A DNA stretch of 64,000 nt, from NCBI GenBank assembly GCA_905233695.1, contig CAJODN010000008.1:1-64000 (forward strand), in the 5' to 3' direction. The notes under the pieces are model-generated. The model did not search any database and was not told where the DNA came from. It worked only from the letters and a program-made list of their open reading frames with translations. This DNA is from an uncultured Lachnospiraceae bacterium. Lineage in GTDB: Bacteria; Bacillota; Clostridia; Lachnospirales; Lachnospiraceae. Positions 17,486-25,757 of this stretch are shown in pieces (within the stretch, counting starts at the first letter, position 1; the number at the start of each line of letters is the position of its first letter). The position numbers were made by a program, and so were the translations under genes.

Positions 17486-18964
17486 ATGAAGCAAGGTTTT
17501 GACAACGATAAATATCTTAAGACTCAATCAGAGCACATAAGAGATAGAATTGAAAAATTCGATAACAAGCTCTATCTTGAATTCGGTGGCAAGCTTCTTG
17601 ACGATTATCATGCAACAAGAGTTCTTCCCGGCTTCAAGGCTGATTCAAAGCTTCAGATGCTTATGAAATTAAAGGATCAGGCAGAGATTGTTCTTGTTGT
17701 ATCATCCGAAGATATTGAGAAAAACAAGGTAAGAGAAGACCTTGGAATTACTTACGATAACGACGTCATCCGTCTTATCAAGGAGTTTCAAGCAAGGAAA
17801 TTATATGTAAGCAGTGTTGTTCTTACGAAATATACAAACCAGCGAGCCGCTAATCTCTTCGCATCAAGACTCGAGAAAATGGACATTAACATTTACCATC
17901 ATTATCTCATTCCGGGCTATCCCAATGATGTATCGACCATCGTCAGTGACGACGGCTTCGGCAAGAACGACTTTATAATAACCAGTCGTCCTCTTGTTGT
18001 TGTAACTGCTCCGGGTCCCGGAAGCGGTAAGATGAGTACGTGCCTGTCACAGCTCTATCATCATAACAAGAGAGGTCTTAGAGCGGGTTACGCTAAGTTC
18101 GAGACATTTCCCATATGGAATCTGCCCTTGGAACACCCCGTTAATCTGGCCTACGAGGCAGCGACGGCCGACCTTAATGATATCAATATGATTGATCCTT
18201 ATCATCATAGTAAATACGGTATCTCAACGGTTAATTATAATAGAGACATAGAGATTTATCCTGTGTTAAATGCTATATTTACGGAGATATACGGCGAGAG
18301 CCCCTATGCTTCACCCACGGATATGGGCGTCAACATGGCAGGTAATTGTATCGTTGATGATGAGGTATGCAGAGAGGCTTCCAAGCAGGAGATAATAAGA
18401 AGATACTACGAAGCAATAACAGGTGTTGCCGAAGGTAAACGCGAGAAATCAGAGGTTAATAAGATCGAGCTTCTTATGAGTCAGCTGAATCTCACTCCGA
18501 AAGACAGGAGCGTTGTTGTACCTGCGTTAGATCGTGAAGAAGCGACAGGTAAGCCTGCCACGGCAATTGAGCTTCCCGATGGAACTATTGCTACGGGAAA
18601 GACAGGCGAGCTTCTTGGCCCCAGTGCCGCGGCACTTATGAATATCTTAAAAGAACTTGCGGGAATAGAACATGAGAAGAAAGTGTTATCTCCTGAATCA
18701 ATCGCGCCGATTCAAGAGCTTAAGATCAAATTCTTAGGAAGTAAGAACCCTCGTCTTCATACCGACGAAGTGTTAATTGCACTTTCCGCTACAGCCGCAG
18801 ATAACGAAGATGCGGCCAAAGCTTTATCACAGATACCGAAGCTTAAGGGTGCACAGGTTCATTCAACCGTGCTACTCTCTCAAGTAGATAAGCAGGTATT
18901 CAAAAAGCTCGAATGTAATGTTACATACGAGCCTAAGAATTGGGATATAAATGATATATCATAG
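17486..18964 (+). CDS. DUF1846 family protein
   Basis: The 492-residue protein resembles the DUF1846 family, which is conserved in Firmicutes and has solved structures but no firm function that I know. It contains a nucleotide-loop-like stretch, TAPGPGSGKMSTCLS (about residues 172-186). The start is like that of family members (KQGFDNDKYL). It is probably co-transcribed with the cyclophilin gene. Its end overlaps the end of the opposite-strand gene at 18959 by six bases. Confidence 0.85.
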   Translation: MKQGFDNDKYLKTQSEHIRDRIEKFDNKLYLEFGGKLLDDYHATRVLPGFKADSKLQMLMKLKDQAEIVLVVSSEDIEKNKVREDLGITYDNDVIRLIKEFQARKLYVSSVVLTKYTNQRAANLFASRLEKMDINIYHHYLIPGYPNDVSTIVSDDGFGKNDFIITSRPLVVVTAPGPGSGKMSTCLSQLYHHNKRGLRAGYAKFETFPIWNLPLEHPVNLAYEAATADLNDINMIDPYHHSKYGISTVNYNRDIEIYPVLNAIFTEIYGESPYASPTDMGVNMAGNCIVDDEVCREASKQEIIRRYYEAITGVAEGKREKSEVNKIELLMSQLNLTPKDRSVVVPALDREEATGKPATAIELPDGTIATGKTGELLGPSAAALMNILKELAGIEHEKKVLSPESIAPIQELKIKFLGSKNPRLHTDEVLIALSATAADNEDAAKALSQIPKLKGAQVHSTVLLSQVDKQVFKKLECNVTYEPKNWDINDIS

Positions 18965-19465
18965 TTTGTCGAATAGCCCCTTGTTATCGGCAATACTGTA
19001 ATTGGCATTGTTAAATGTCAGTATCTCGGGTGATTGGAAGGTGATAATAACATCGCTTCCCGAATTCCTTTTAAATGTTAATGTATACTGAGCCGGTGTA
19101 ACTTCTGTGGGAGCTACATCGGCTATATTCATCTCTTTAATATTTGTCCAGAGTGCATTTATCTCATTTGCGTCTGTTATCTCTTTTGTATCACCATTCT
19201 TTGTTACTGTAAGAACCGTAACAGGGTTAGTTGTGAAGTTAGCATCCATGGCATACAATTTCTCATCATTACAGAATGCAAGAAATGAATTGTTGGGCTG
19301 GACCCCCACAACTTTTTCATTAGCCTTATTCTCTTCATTATTCTCTTCGCCGGGTTCACCGTACTTGATGGTCATAACCAGGGCGAAGATTAAGCCTGCA
19401 ATTAGTAATGCAAATAGCGAAATCAGTACAATCCAAAACCATTTTTTCTCTGCTATATTACCCAT
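18959..19465 (-). CDS. Hypothetical single-pass membrane protein
   Basis: I do not recognise this 168-residue protein. One membrane helix (about residues 9-32) is followed by an acidic Asn/Glu-rich linker and an extracytoplasmic domain of about 110 residues that looks beta-rich (for example TLTFKRNSGSDVIITF). It may be related to DUF4340-like surface proteins, but that is a guess. It lies 58 bases downstream of the GH13 glucosidase gene on the same strand, so it may be the second gene of that operon. Its tail overlaps the DUF1846 gene by six bases. Confidence 0.75.
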   Translation of the reverse strand: MGNIAEKKWFWIVLISLFALLIAGLIFALVMTIKYGEPGEENNEENKANEKVVGVQPNNSFLAFCNDEKLYAMDANFTTNPVTVLTVTKNGDTKEITDANEINALWTNIKEMNIADVAPTEVTPAQYTLTFKRNSGSDVIITFQSPEILTFNNANYSIADNKGLFDKL

Positions 19466-19523
19466 TTTCTCTTATATCTCCTTCATGTATTACTTCTCTG
19501 ATGATTTGCCTGCTTAGGCATTA

Positions 19524-21455
19524 TCAGTATTCGTTCACCTTTATAATCCTTGCCTCATACGGTGCTAGATTACTGTAATAAATCCGCCCGAAGTCTGTCT
19601 TAACATTTTCATCGGAGCTTGTGTATACTATCTCATAATCTCCCTCGTATTCATACGCATCTCTTTCTTTTGAGCCGAGGTTACAATCAATAATATACGT
19701 CTCGTCTTCAAGATTTCTCTTATATACGAATCTGTCTTTCGAATCATCAAGTACCTCGAAGAAACCGTAAGCAAATACAGGGTGCTCGCTTCGAAGCTTA
19801 ATTAACATCTTGTAGACTTCCGTTATATTTTCGCGAGGTTTCTGTTGAACATTCCTATGATAGTCGGGAATCTTCTCGTTCCACGGAAGGAGTACTCGAC
19901 CATGCTCCCTCGTTGCATTAAGAATGGTATCGAATACTTCGAAAGGATTTTCCCCGTTATCAACATGTTCCTTATAATAATTCTTAGATTCGATATCGGT
20001 AATCTCATCGATGGAAGTAAAGCTATAATTGGTAAGACCCATCTCGTCACCTTGGTACACGAAAGGTGTGCCTCGAAGTGTAAATTGCATTACCGCAAGT
20101 AACTTTTCCACAGGTTCAACAAAGTGCGGATTCTTCGTAACCTTACTTACCATCTTAGGGTTATCGTGATTATTATAGAAAATACTCATATAGCACTGAC
20201 TGCCGTAGTTTTGCATCCAGTCTATCATATAATCTCTGTAATAATTGAGGTCATATTCATACGTCTGGAATCTGTCATGTCCCGGCGTCTCAAGATGATC
20301 GAAGGAGAATATCATATTAAGTTCTTCTCTTTCCTTCGCTGTAATAAGACGCGCCATTTCCATTCCGAGCCCCGGACCTTCTCCCACTGAAAATGCATCG
20401 TATTTCTTGAAGGTATTTTCATATATTTCATGAAGGAATTCATTAAGCCTCGGTCCGTAGTAGTATTTCTCCACGCCGGTGAATCCGATAAGACCTCCTA
20501 TTGTGGCATCGCCGTCGGGAAGTCCTTCCACCTTGGAAATGTAATTGATAACATCCATCCTGAAGCCGTCAACTCCCTTATCGAGCCAGAAGTTAATCAT
20601 CTTATAAATGTCTTGGCGAAGCTCCTCGCATTCCCAGTTTAAGTCCATTTGCTTCTTAGAGAATAAATGGAGCGCCCATACGTCTTCCGCTTCATAATAA
20701 TTCCAAGCACTTCCGGAAAAGAAGCTGACCCAGTTATTGGGCGGAACTTTATTATTTATTATGTCATTATAATTTATTACTTCTCCGGAAGAAAGCCTGT
20801 CAAGCTGCTCTCTTCTAACATCAGCGCCTTCACGGAAATAGTAATACTTCCTATAGGGACTGTCAGGATTCTTTAAAGCTTCCTTAAACCATTTGTGTTC
20901 ATCGGATGTATGGTTAACGACGAGGTCCATTATAAGCTTCATATCACGCTTATGAATTTCGGAAAGCATAGTGTCGAAGTCTTCCATGGTTCCGAATTCT
21001 TCCATAATCTTATAATAGTCTCTGATGTCATAGCCGTTATCGTCGTTTGGAGAGTCATATATGGGAGACAGCCACAGAGCCTTAACCCCCAAGTCCTGTA
21101 AGTAGTCCAGTTTGCTTATGATTCCACTAAGGTCTCCTATTCCGTCTCCGTTGGAATCACAGAAGGTCCTCGGGTATATCTGGTATATTACGGCTTCCTT
21201 CCACCATGCCGGCTCAATAGGAAGGTTACTTGGCGTTACACGCTCGTTTTCAATATTGATAAGGTCGATAAGAGTCTTGTAGAAAGAGGAGTCAACCTTG
21301 AAGCCCGTAAGCTTCTTAAGGTGCTTAAGCTTTATCCACGAAAGATTCTTAAAGTTCTTCGCATCAGCTCCGATCTGCATAAGAAGCTTATCTAATGCAT
21401 CATGACCTATGGCTGTATTATATACTTCCGATAAAGTGCTGTTCTCTGTAATCAT
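19524..21455 (-). CDS. GH13 alpha-glucosidase (oligo-1,6-glucosidase-like) with N-terminal helical domain
   Basis: This is a 643-residue cytoplasmic glycoside hydrolase that should act on short alpha-glucosides such as isomaltose or maltose; the exact linkage is inferred. The catalytic barrel starts near residue 82 with WWKEAVIYQIYPRTF. The conserved regions are DLVVNH, GFRMDVIN (nucleophile Asp), VGEGPG (acid/base Glu) and NNHDNP (transition-state Asp). About 80 extra N-terminal residues form a helical module not found in standard oligo-1,6-glucosidases, beginning with STLSEVYNTAIG. There is no signal peptide. A cre-like site lies about 85 bases upstream, which suggests catabolite or LacI-type control. 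Confidence 0.92.
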   Translation of the reverse strand: MITENSTLSEVYNTAIGHDALDKLLMQIGADAKNFKNLSWIKLKHLKKLTGFKVDSSFYKTLIDLINIENERVTPSNLPIEPAWWKEAVIYQIYPRTFCDSNGDGIGDLSGIISKLDYLQDLGVKALWLSPIYDSPNDDNGYDIRDYYKIMEEFGTMEDFDTMLSEIHKRDMKLIMDLVVNHTSDEHKWFKEALKNPDSPYRKYYYFREGADVRREQLDRLSSGEVINYNDIINNKVPPNNWVSFFSGSAWNYYEAEDVWALHLFSKKQMDLNWECEELRQDIYKMINFWLDKGVDGFRMDVINYISKVEGLPDGDATIGGLIGFTGVEKYYYGPRLNEFLHEIYENTFKKYDAFSVGEGPGLGMEMARLITAKEREELNMIFSFDHLETPGHDRFQTYEYDLNYYRDYMIDWMQNYGSQCYMSIFYNNHDNPKMVSKVTKNPHFVEPVEKLLAVMQFTLRGTPFVYQGDEMGLTNYSFTSIDEITDIESKNYYKEHVDNGENPFEVFDTILNATREHGRVLLPWNEKIPDYHRNVQQKPRENITEVYKMLIKLRSEHPVFAYGFFEVLDDSKDRFVYKRNLEDETYIIDCNLGSKERDAYEYEGDYEIVYTSSDENVKTDFGRIYYSNLAPYEARIIKVNEY

Positions 21456-21538
21456 GAGTTTATTCCTCCTTGCAGATTGACCGGAATCTTTCAGGCAATC
21501 GGATTACATATATCTCTCACATCACATTTTAACACATT

Positions 21539-21552
21539 TGTAAGCGCTAATA
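21539..21552 (-). promoter_or_regulatory. cre-like / LacI-family operator before the GH13 gene
   Basis: TGTAAGCGCTAATA matches the catabolite-responsive consensus TGWAARCGYTWNCA at all fixed positions except the penultimate C. It is centred on AGCGCT, as in LacI/GalR-family operators. Its place upstream of the glucosidase start suggests repression by CcpA or by a maltose-type LacI regulator encoded elsewhere. Confidence 0.6.
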
Positions 21553-21675
21553 CAGTAGATACAGACGATATTATTTGTTGCGCGTCTAATAATAGCGGAA
21601 AAATTATTAACAAATTTTAATTTTTTGTTCGCTTGTCCGTTCGACTATTTGGTGGTATCTTATTGTATATGTCAA

Positions 21676-21699
21676 TTAAGCGTTCAGCTTAAGTATAAT
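21676..21699 (+). promoter_or_regulatory. Putative promoter and operator for the pilin-like gene
   Basis: A perfect TATAAT (21694-21699) is preceded by TTAAGC-GTTCA-GCTTAA (21676-21692). No good -35 is visible, so the inverted repeat may be an activator site. Confidence 0.4.
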
Positions 21700-21769
21700 C
21701 CTTTTTCCGGATTATATTATTCCGATTTGTAACTTCCCGGTTAAGAATAACCTGAAGGGAGGTGTATTT

Positions 21770-21940
21770 ATGCAGGATATTCTTAAAGAATACGGTCCGG
21801 CACTTATTACCGTTATCGCTATTATTGCGCTTGTTGCAGTTGTTGTATTCGTAATAGGAACAAATGACAGCGGTATTGTAGGTCAAGAGTTCTCTAAGCT
21901 TATCACAACGTTCTTTTCTAAGGCGAGCGGAAGCGTGTAG
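21770..21940 (+). CDS. Small Flp-like pilin protein (56 residues)
   Basis: The ORF is short but has a strong GGGAGG ribosome site. It is MQDILKEYG, then a hydrophobic helix (about residues 10-30), then a short tail ending FFSKASGSV. The Glu-Tyr just before the hydrophobic helix, and the spacing to an aromatic tail, resemble mature Flp (type IVb) pilins. The usual leader with a Gly cleavage site is absent: Glu7 would need a Gly at position 2, which is Gln. The protein would thus start near the mature N-terminus. A TadA-like ATPase and a TadB-like gene follow, separated by a terminator. Alternatively it is a small membrane subunit of the same machine. No prepilin peptidase gene is near. Confidence 0.7.
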   Translation: MQDILKEYGPALITVIAIIALVAVVVFVIGTNDSGIVGQEFSKLITTFFSKASGSV

Positions 21941-21946
21941 GACAGT

Positions 21947-21995
21947 ACGCCGGGCTAATATATTTTCCACCTGACACATTGGCCCGGCGTTTTTA
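21947..21995 (+). terminator. Terminator between the pilin-like gene and the ATPase gene
   Basis: ACGCCGGGC (21947-21955) and GCCCGGCGT (21982-21990) form a perfect 9-bp stem followed by TTTTTA. As it lies inside an apparent operon, it should give much pilin mRNA and little ATPase mRNA. Confidence 0.85.
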
Positions 21996-22022
21996 TTAAT
22001 GTTACGATGAAAGGAGTATCAT

Positions 22023-23144
22023 TTGAAAAATAACAACCTAATAGAAGAGACGAAGGATTTCTTCGGAATACTTTATCCTTACGTCTTGGATGATAACATA
22101 ACTGATATTGATTATAACGGAAGCAGGCTGTGGATTACATATAGTGATAATTATAGGAAATGTGTGAATGAAGATATGACCGATGACTTTACGGACAAGT
22201 TCTGTGCACGCGTGTCTAATGCGGTAAGTAAGCCTTTTAACAAGCAGTATCCCGTGCTTGAAGCGGAGACCGAGTTTCTTCGTATAACAATTGTGCATGA
22301 GTCGGTGGCGGTATCCGGCAGGTGCTTCTGTATAAGGAAATCACTTCCGAGTGTAAGGCTCACGGAAGAAACTATGATAGAATCGGAATTCTGCTCTAAG
22401 GAGACTTTGGAATTCTTGAAGAAATGTATCAGAGATAAGAAGAATATTGTTTTTTGCGGAGAGCCCGGTGCGGGCAAGACCGAATGCGCCAAGTTTTTCT
22501 CGCGATATATAGAGAGCGACGAGAAGGTTATCACAATCGAGGATAATGCAGAATGGCACTACAGTCTTATTAATGAAGGAAAGGATTGCATCGAACTTAA
22601 GGTTTCGGATATTGTGGATTATTCTCTGGCAATCAAGACATGTCTTCGCCTTAATCCCAAGTGGATTATGCTGTCAGAGGTAAGGTCGAGTGAAGTAATA
22701 CATTTGCTTGAGTGCTTCTCTACCGGCGTTAAAGGTATTACGACAATCCATACCGATGATGTAAGGAAGATTCCGGACAGAATGCTTAATATGGCGGGAG
22801 CCGATGCCAGAACCAATATGGAAAATGATATTTATTCATTTATAGATGTGGGTGTTCTTGTAAAGCGTCGCGATATTAAGAAGAATGGAAGACACTACGC
22901 GAAGAGGTACATAGAGCAGATATGTCTGTTCACGAGAGAAGATGGTGCTAATCATGTTGATATGATTGATTTAGATACGCCGTCATTTACCTCTGTAGAA
23001 GCGACAGATTCGACAGATGCTTTAGGCAATAACGAAGCTATTTATGCCGGTGACATAAGAAGCGATTTAGGGGACCGCGAACCCGACATCGTAAGCATCC
23101 GGAAGGGAGGCGGTACGTATTATGAAGAAAAAGAAGTTATCTGA
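22023..23144 (+). CDS. TadA/CpaF-like secretion ATPase
   Basis: This 373-residue protein belongs to the type II/IV secretion ATPase superfamily. Walker A is GEPGAGKT (146-153); the VITIEDN stretch matches the Asp box; LSEVRSSEV and TTIHTDD match the Walker B and His boxes. It is shorter than classical CpaF at the N-terminus. It starts with TTG, set by AAAGGAG seven bases upstream. It overlaps the next gene by 23 bases. It should power a Tad-like pilus or pseudopilus. The C-terminal 60 residues look like a low-conservation tail. Confidence 0.85.
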   Translation: MKNNNLIEETKDFFGILYPYVLDDNITDIDYNGSRLWITYSDNYRKCVNEDMTDDFTDKFCARVSNAVSKPFNKQYPVLEAETEFLRITIVHESVAVSGRCFCIRKSLPSVRLTEETMIESEFCSKETLEFLKKCIRDKKNIVFCGEPGAGKTECAKFFSRYIESDEKVITIEDNAEWHYSLINEGKDCIELKVSDIVDYSLAIKTCLRLNPKWIMLSEVRSSEVIHLLECFSTGVKGITTIHTDDVRKIPDRMLNMAGADARTNMENDIYSFIDVGVLVKRRDIKKNGRHYAKRYIEQICLFTREDGANHVDMIDLDTPSFTSVEATDSTDALGNNEAIYAGDIRSDLGDREPDIVSIRKGGGTYYEEKEVI

Positions 23145-24456
23145 TGAGCTTGTAAAGTACGGCTACGTATTTTCAAAATCCAAAATGGTAATCGCATATC
23201 TTACGATGGTGGTTCTTGCTGTGGTTGTCGGGTTGTTCTTTCATCTTAACGCACCCTTTATAATTGCGCTCTGCATCGCAGTTGTTCTGATGTTGCCCCT
23301 TTATATAAGGAATTATAATTACAATCGCTATGAGCAACAGAGGTTTTCCGATGTTAACATATACATGGAGCAGTTTATATATTCATTTATGAAGACGGGC
23401 AAGATTCTATCTACACTTAATGATGTCCGGGAGCTTTTTTCGGAAGGGAAAATGTGTGACGTAATTAAGAATGCAATTCATCACATCAAGGTTACTTATG
23501 AAGAGAAAAATGTTGAAGAAGGTGCGCTTAAAATAATTGATAAGGAGTATAGCTACGAGGGGCTTAAGACTATGCACGGCTTCGCCTTGTCGGTTGAAGC
23601 CAACGGCGGTGAATATATATCAAGCATGCAATTAATCTTAGAATCAAGGCGCATGTGGGCGGATCGCGTATATGAGCAGATGAAGATAAGAAAGCATCAG
23701 AGAGTCCTTGTTCTTATGTCTATTATAACTTCCCTTCTTCTCTGCTTGGTTCTTTATTATATGTCCGATAAATTGGACATAGATGTGGGCGGTCATATCC
23801 TGTCACAGATTGTGACATTTATCACATTGATTCTCGATATATGGATTTATTATTTTGCCGATAAGAAGCTGTCGGTGGACTTCCTTATGGATGACCGTAA
23901 GGATGATGGCATCATGGTTGCCAAGTATAAGAGATTTCAGCGTTACAAGGAGAATCCCAAGGCGCATTATCTCTCCCTTAAGCTTACAAGAAGACAGCTT
24001 ACGCGAGCCTTTGAGAAGGAATTCCCTCGCTGGCTTCTTCAAGTGTCCCTTCTTCTCCAAAGTGAAAATGTGAGGGTTGCAATTTTCAAATCTCTTCCGG
24101 ATGCACCGGCGCTTATGCAAGATGAACTTGCGAAGCTTGTCTTAAATCTTAAGAAGAATCCAACAAGTATGAAGCCGTATAATGATTTTCTCTCCGAATT
24201 CAATATGCCGGAAGTAAGAAGCGCGATGAAGATGCTGTTCTCACTGTCCGAAGGAACGGGAGCCAATGCCTCCGACCAGATAGATGATATTATTCGCCGT
24301 AATCAATACATGATGGATAAAGCCGAGAAGCTTCATATGGAAGATACGGCATCGGGAATGTACGCTCTTTTCTTGGCGCCACAGCTTACGGGTGGCTTCA
24401 AACTTCTTGTGGATATGGTACTTTTACTTGTATGTTATATGGGGAAAATGGTATAA
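23122..24456 (+). CDS. TadB/TadC-like inner-membrane platform protein
   Basis: The 444-residue protein has two N-terminal helices (about residues 24-62), a cytoplasmic part, two central helices (about 193-248) and one C-terminal helix (about 423-443), the pattern of type II secretion F-domain platform proteins. The match is by topology and context, with weak sequence signature. It overlaps the ATPase gene by 23 bases, and the ATG at 23122 has GGGAGG upstream. Together with the ATPase and the small pilin it makes a minimal Tad-like set. CpaB, CpaE, TadG and peptidase genes are not seen. Confidence 0.75.
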   Translation: MKKKKLSDELVKYGYVFSKSKMVIAYLTMVVLAVVVGLFFHLNAPFIIALCIAVVLMLPLYIRNYNYNRYEQQRFSDVNIYMEQFIYSFMKTGKILSTLNDVRELFSEGKMCDVIKNAIHHIKVTYEEKNVEEGALKIIDKEYSYEGLKTMHGFALSVEANGGEYISSMQLILESRRMWADRVYEQMKIRKHQRVLVLMSIITSLLLCLVLYYMSDKLDIDVGGHILSQIVTFITLILDIWIYYFADKKLSVDFLMDDRKDDGIMVAKYKRFQRYKENPKAHYLSLKLTRRQLTRAFEKEFPRWLLQVSLLLQSENVRVAIFKSLPDAPALMQDELAKLVLNLKKNPTSMKPYNDFLSEFNMPEVRSAMKMLFSLSEGTGANASDQIDDIIRRNQYMMDKAEKLHMEDTASGMYALFLAPQLTGGFKLLVDMVLLLVCYMGKMV

Positions 24457-24492
24457 TCTCTTACATAAATACTATGTTAACGGGAGGATATT

Positions 24493-25728
24493 ATGTACGA
24501 TATCAAGGATATTAATCTATATGAGAGCGGTGAGCATAAGATTGATTGGGTAAGAAAGAATTGTCCGCTTCTTCGTTCTTTGGAAGAGGACTTCTCGAAG
24601 GATAAGCCGTTAGAAGGTGTAAGGATTGCACTGTCCGTCCATCTTGAGGCGAAGACGGCGTACCTCTGCAAGGTTCTTAAGGCAGGCGGAGCTGAGATGT
24701 ATGTAACCGGAAGTAACCCCCTTACGACTCAGGATGATGTTGCGGCTGCCCTTGCCCATGATGGGTTAAATGTGTTCGCACATTACGGCTGTACTATGGA
24801 GGATTATGACCGATATATTAAGATGGTGCTTGATAATAATTGTAACATCATAATCGACGACGGCGGTGACCTGGTTACCATGCTTCATACTTCTATGAGA
24901 GATAAGCTTCAGTATGTAGTAGGTGGCTGCGAGGAGACTACAACGGGTATTATAAGACTTCAGGGAATGGCGAAGGAAGACAAGCTGGAATTCCCTATGG
25001 TTATGGTTAACGACGCTGATTGTAAGCATTTATTCGATAACAGATACGGAACCGGTCAGTCTGTGTGGGACGGAATTAACAGAACCACGAATCTTATCGT
25101 CGCAGGTAAGAGGGTAGTTGTTGCGGGCTACGGCTGGTGCGGTAAAGGTACGGCGATGCGCGCTAAGGGACTTGGAGCCAAGGTTATTGTAACAGAGGTT
25201 GATCCCGTTAAGGCAATTGAGGCTGTAATGGACGGCTTCGAGGTAATGACGATGGCTGAAGCTGCGAAGGTCGGCGATTTCTTCGTTACTGTAACGGGAT
25301 GCTCCGGCGTCATCACCGGCGAGCATATGAAACTTATGAAGGACGGAGCCATTCTCTGTAATGCCGGTCACTTCGACGTTGAGATCGATATGGCTTTTCT
25401 TAAGGAAAATGCATTGTCTACAATCGACCAACGCCATAACATTGTAGGCTATGAAGTAACACCGGGCAAGTTCTTATATGTGCTTGGCGAAGGAAGGCTC
25501 GTTAACTTGGCCTGCGGTGACGGACACCCTGCTGAGATTATGGATATGAGCTTCGCAATCCAAGCCCTCTCTGCAAAGTATCTTCTGGAGCACAAGGATG
25601 ACATCACCGACAAACTGATTGTAGTGCCGCGTGAGGTCGACTTGGAGGTAGCCAACCGTAAGCTAAGTTTCCTAGGTATAGAGATAGATACGCTGACAGA
25701 AGAGCAGAGAGCGTACTTGAATATGTAA
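24493..25728 (+). CDS. ahcY: Adenosylhomocysteinase
   Basis: This enzyme splits S-adenosylhomocysteine into adenosine and homocysteine. Family motifs are visible: IIDDGGDLV, EETTTGIIRL, the NAD-binding GYGWCGKG, AGHFDVEID, and LACGDGHPAEIMDMSFAIQALS. The length of 411 residues fits the bacterial/archaeal short form; the C-terminal DHYRY segment of eukaryotic enzymes is missing. It follows the TadB-like gene by 36 bases with no promoter that I can see. Many Firmicutes use Pfs/LuxS instead, so its presence is informative about methyl-cycle biochemistry. Confidence 0.97.
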   Translation: MYDIKDINLYESGEHKIDWVRKNCPLLRSLEEDFSKDKPLEGVRIALSVHLEAKTAYLCKVLKAGGAEMYVTGSNPLTTQDDVAAALAHDGLNVFAHYGCTMEDYDRYIKMVLDNNCNIIIDDGGDLVTMLHTSMRDKLQYVVGGCEETTTGIIRLQGMAKEDKLEFPMVMVNDADCKHLFDNRYGTGQSVWDGINRTTNLIVAGKRVVVAGYGWCGKGTAMRAKGLGAKVIVTEVDPVKAIEAVMDGFEVMTMAEAAKVGDFFVTVTGCSGVITGEHMKLMKDGAILCNAGHFDVEIDMAFLKENALSTIDQRHNIVGYEVTPGKFLYVLGEGRLVNLACGDGHPAEIMDMSFAIQALSAKYLLEHKDDITDKLIVVPREVDLEVANRKLSFLGIEIDTLTEEQRAYLNM

Positions 25729-25757
25729 CTAGCGTAAGCATCTGAGGAGCAAAACTA

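Larger units (their letters stand above)
21456..21769. other. Divergent intergenic region between the GH13 and pilin genes
   Basis: This 314-base stretch holds no gene. It contains the GH13 ribosome site and leader, a cre-like palindrome at 21539, an AT-rich stretch around 21600, a -10 element at 21694 with an inverted repeat before it, and a small hairpin (GGTTA-AGAA-TAACC, 21739-21752) just before the pilin ribosome site. Confidence 0.6.
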
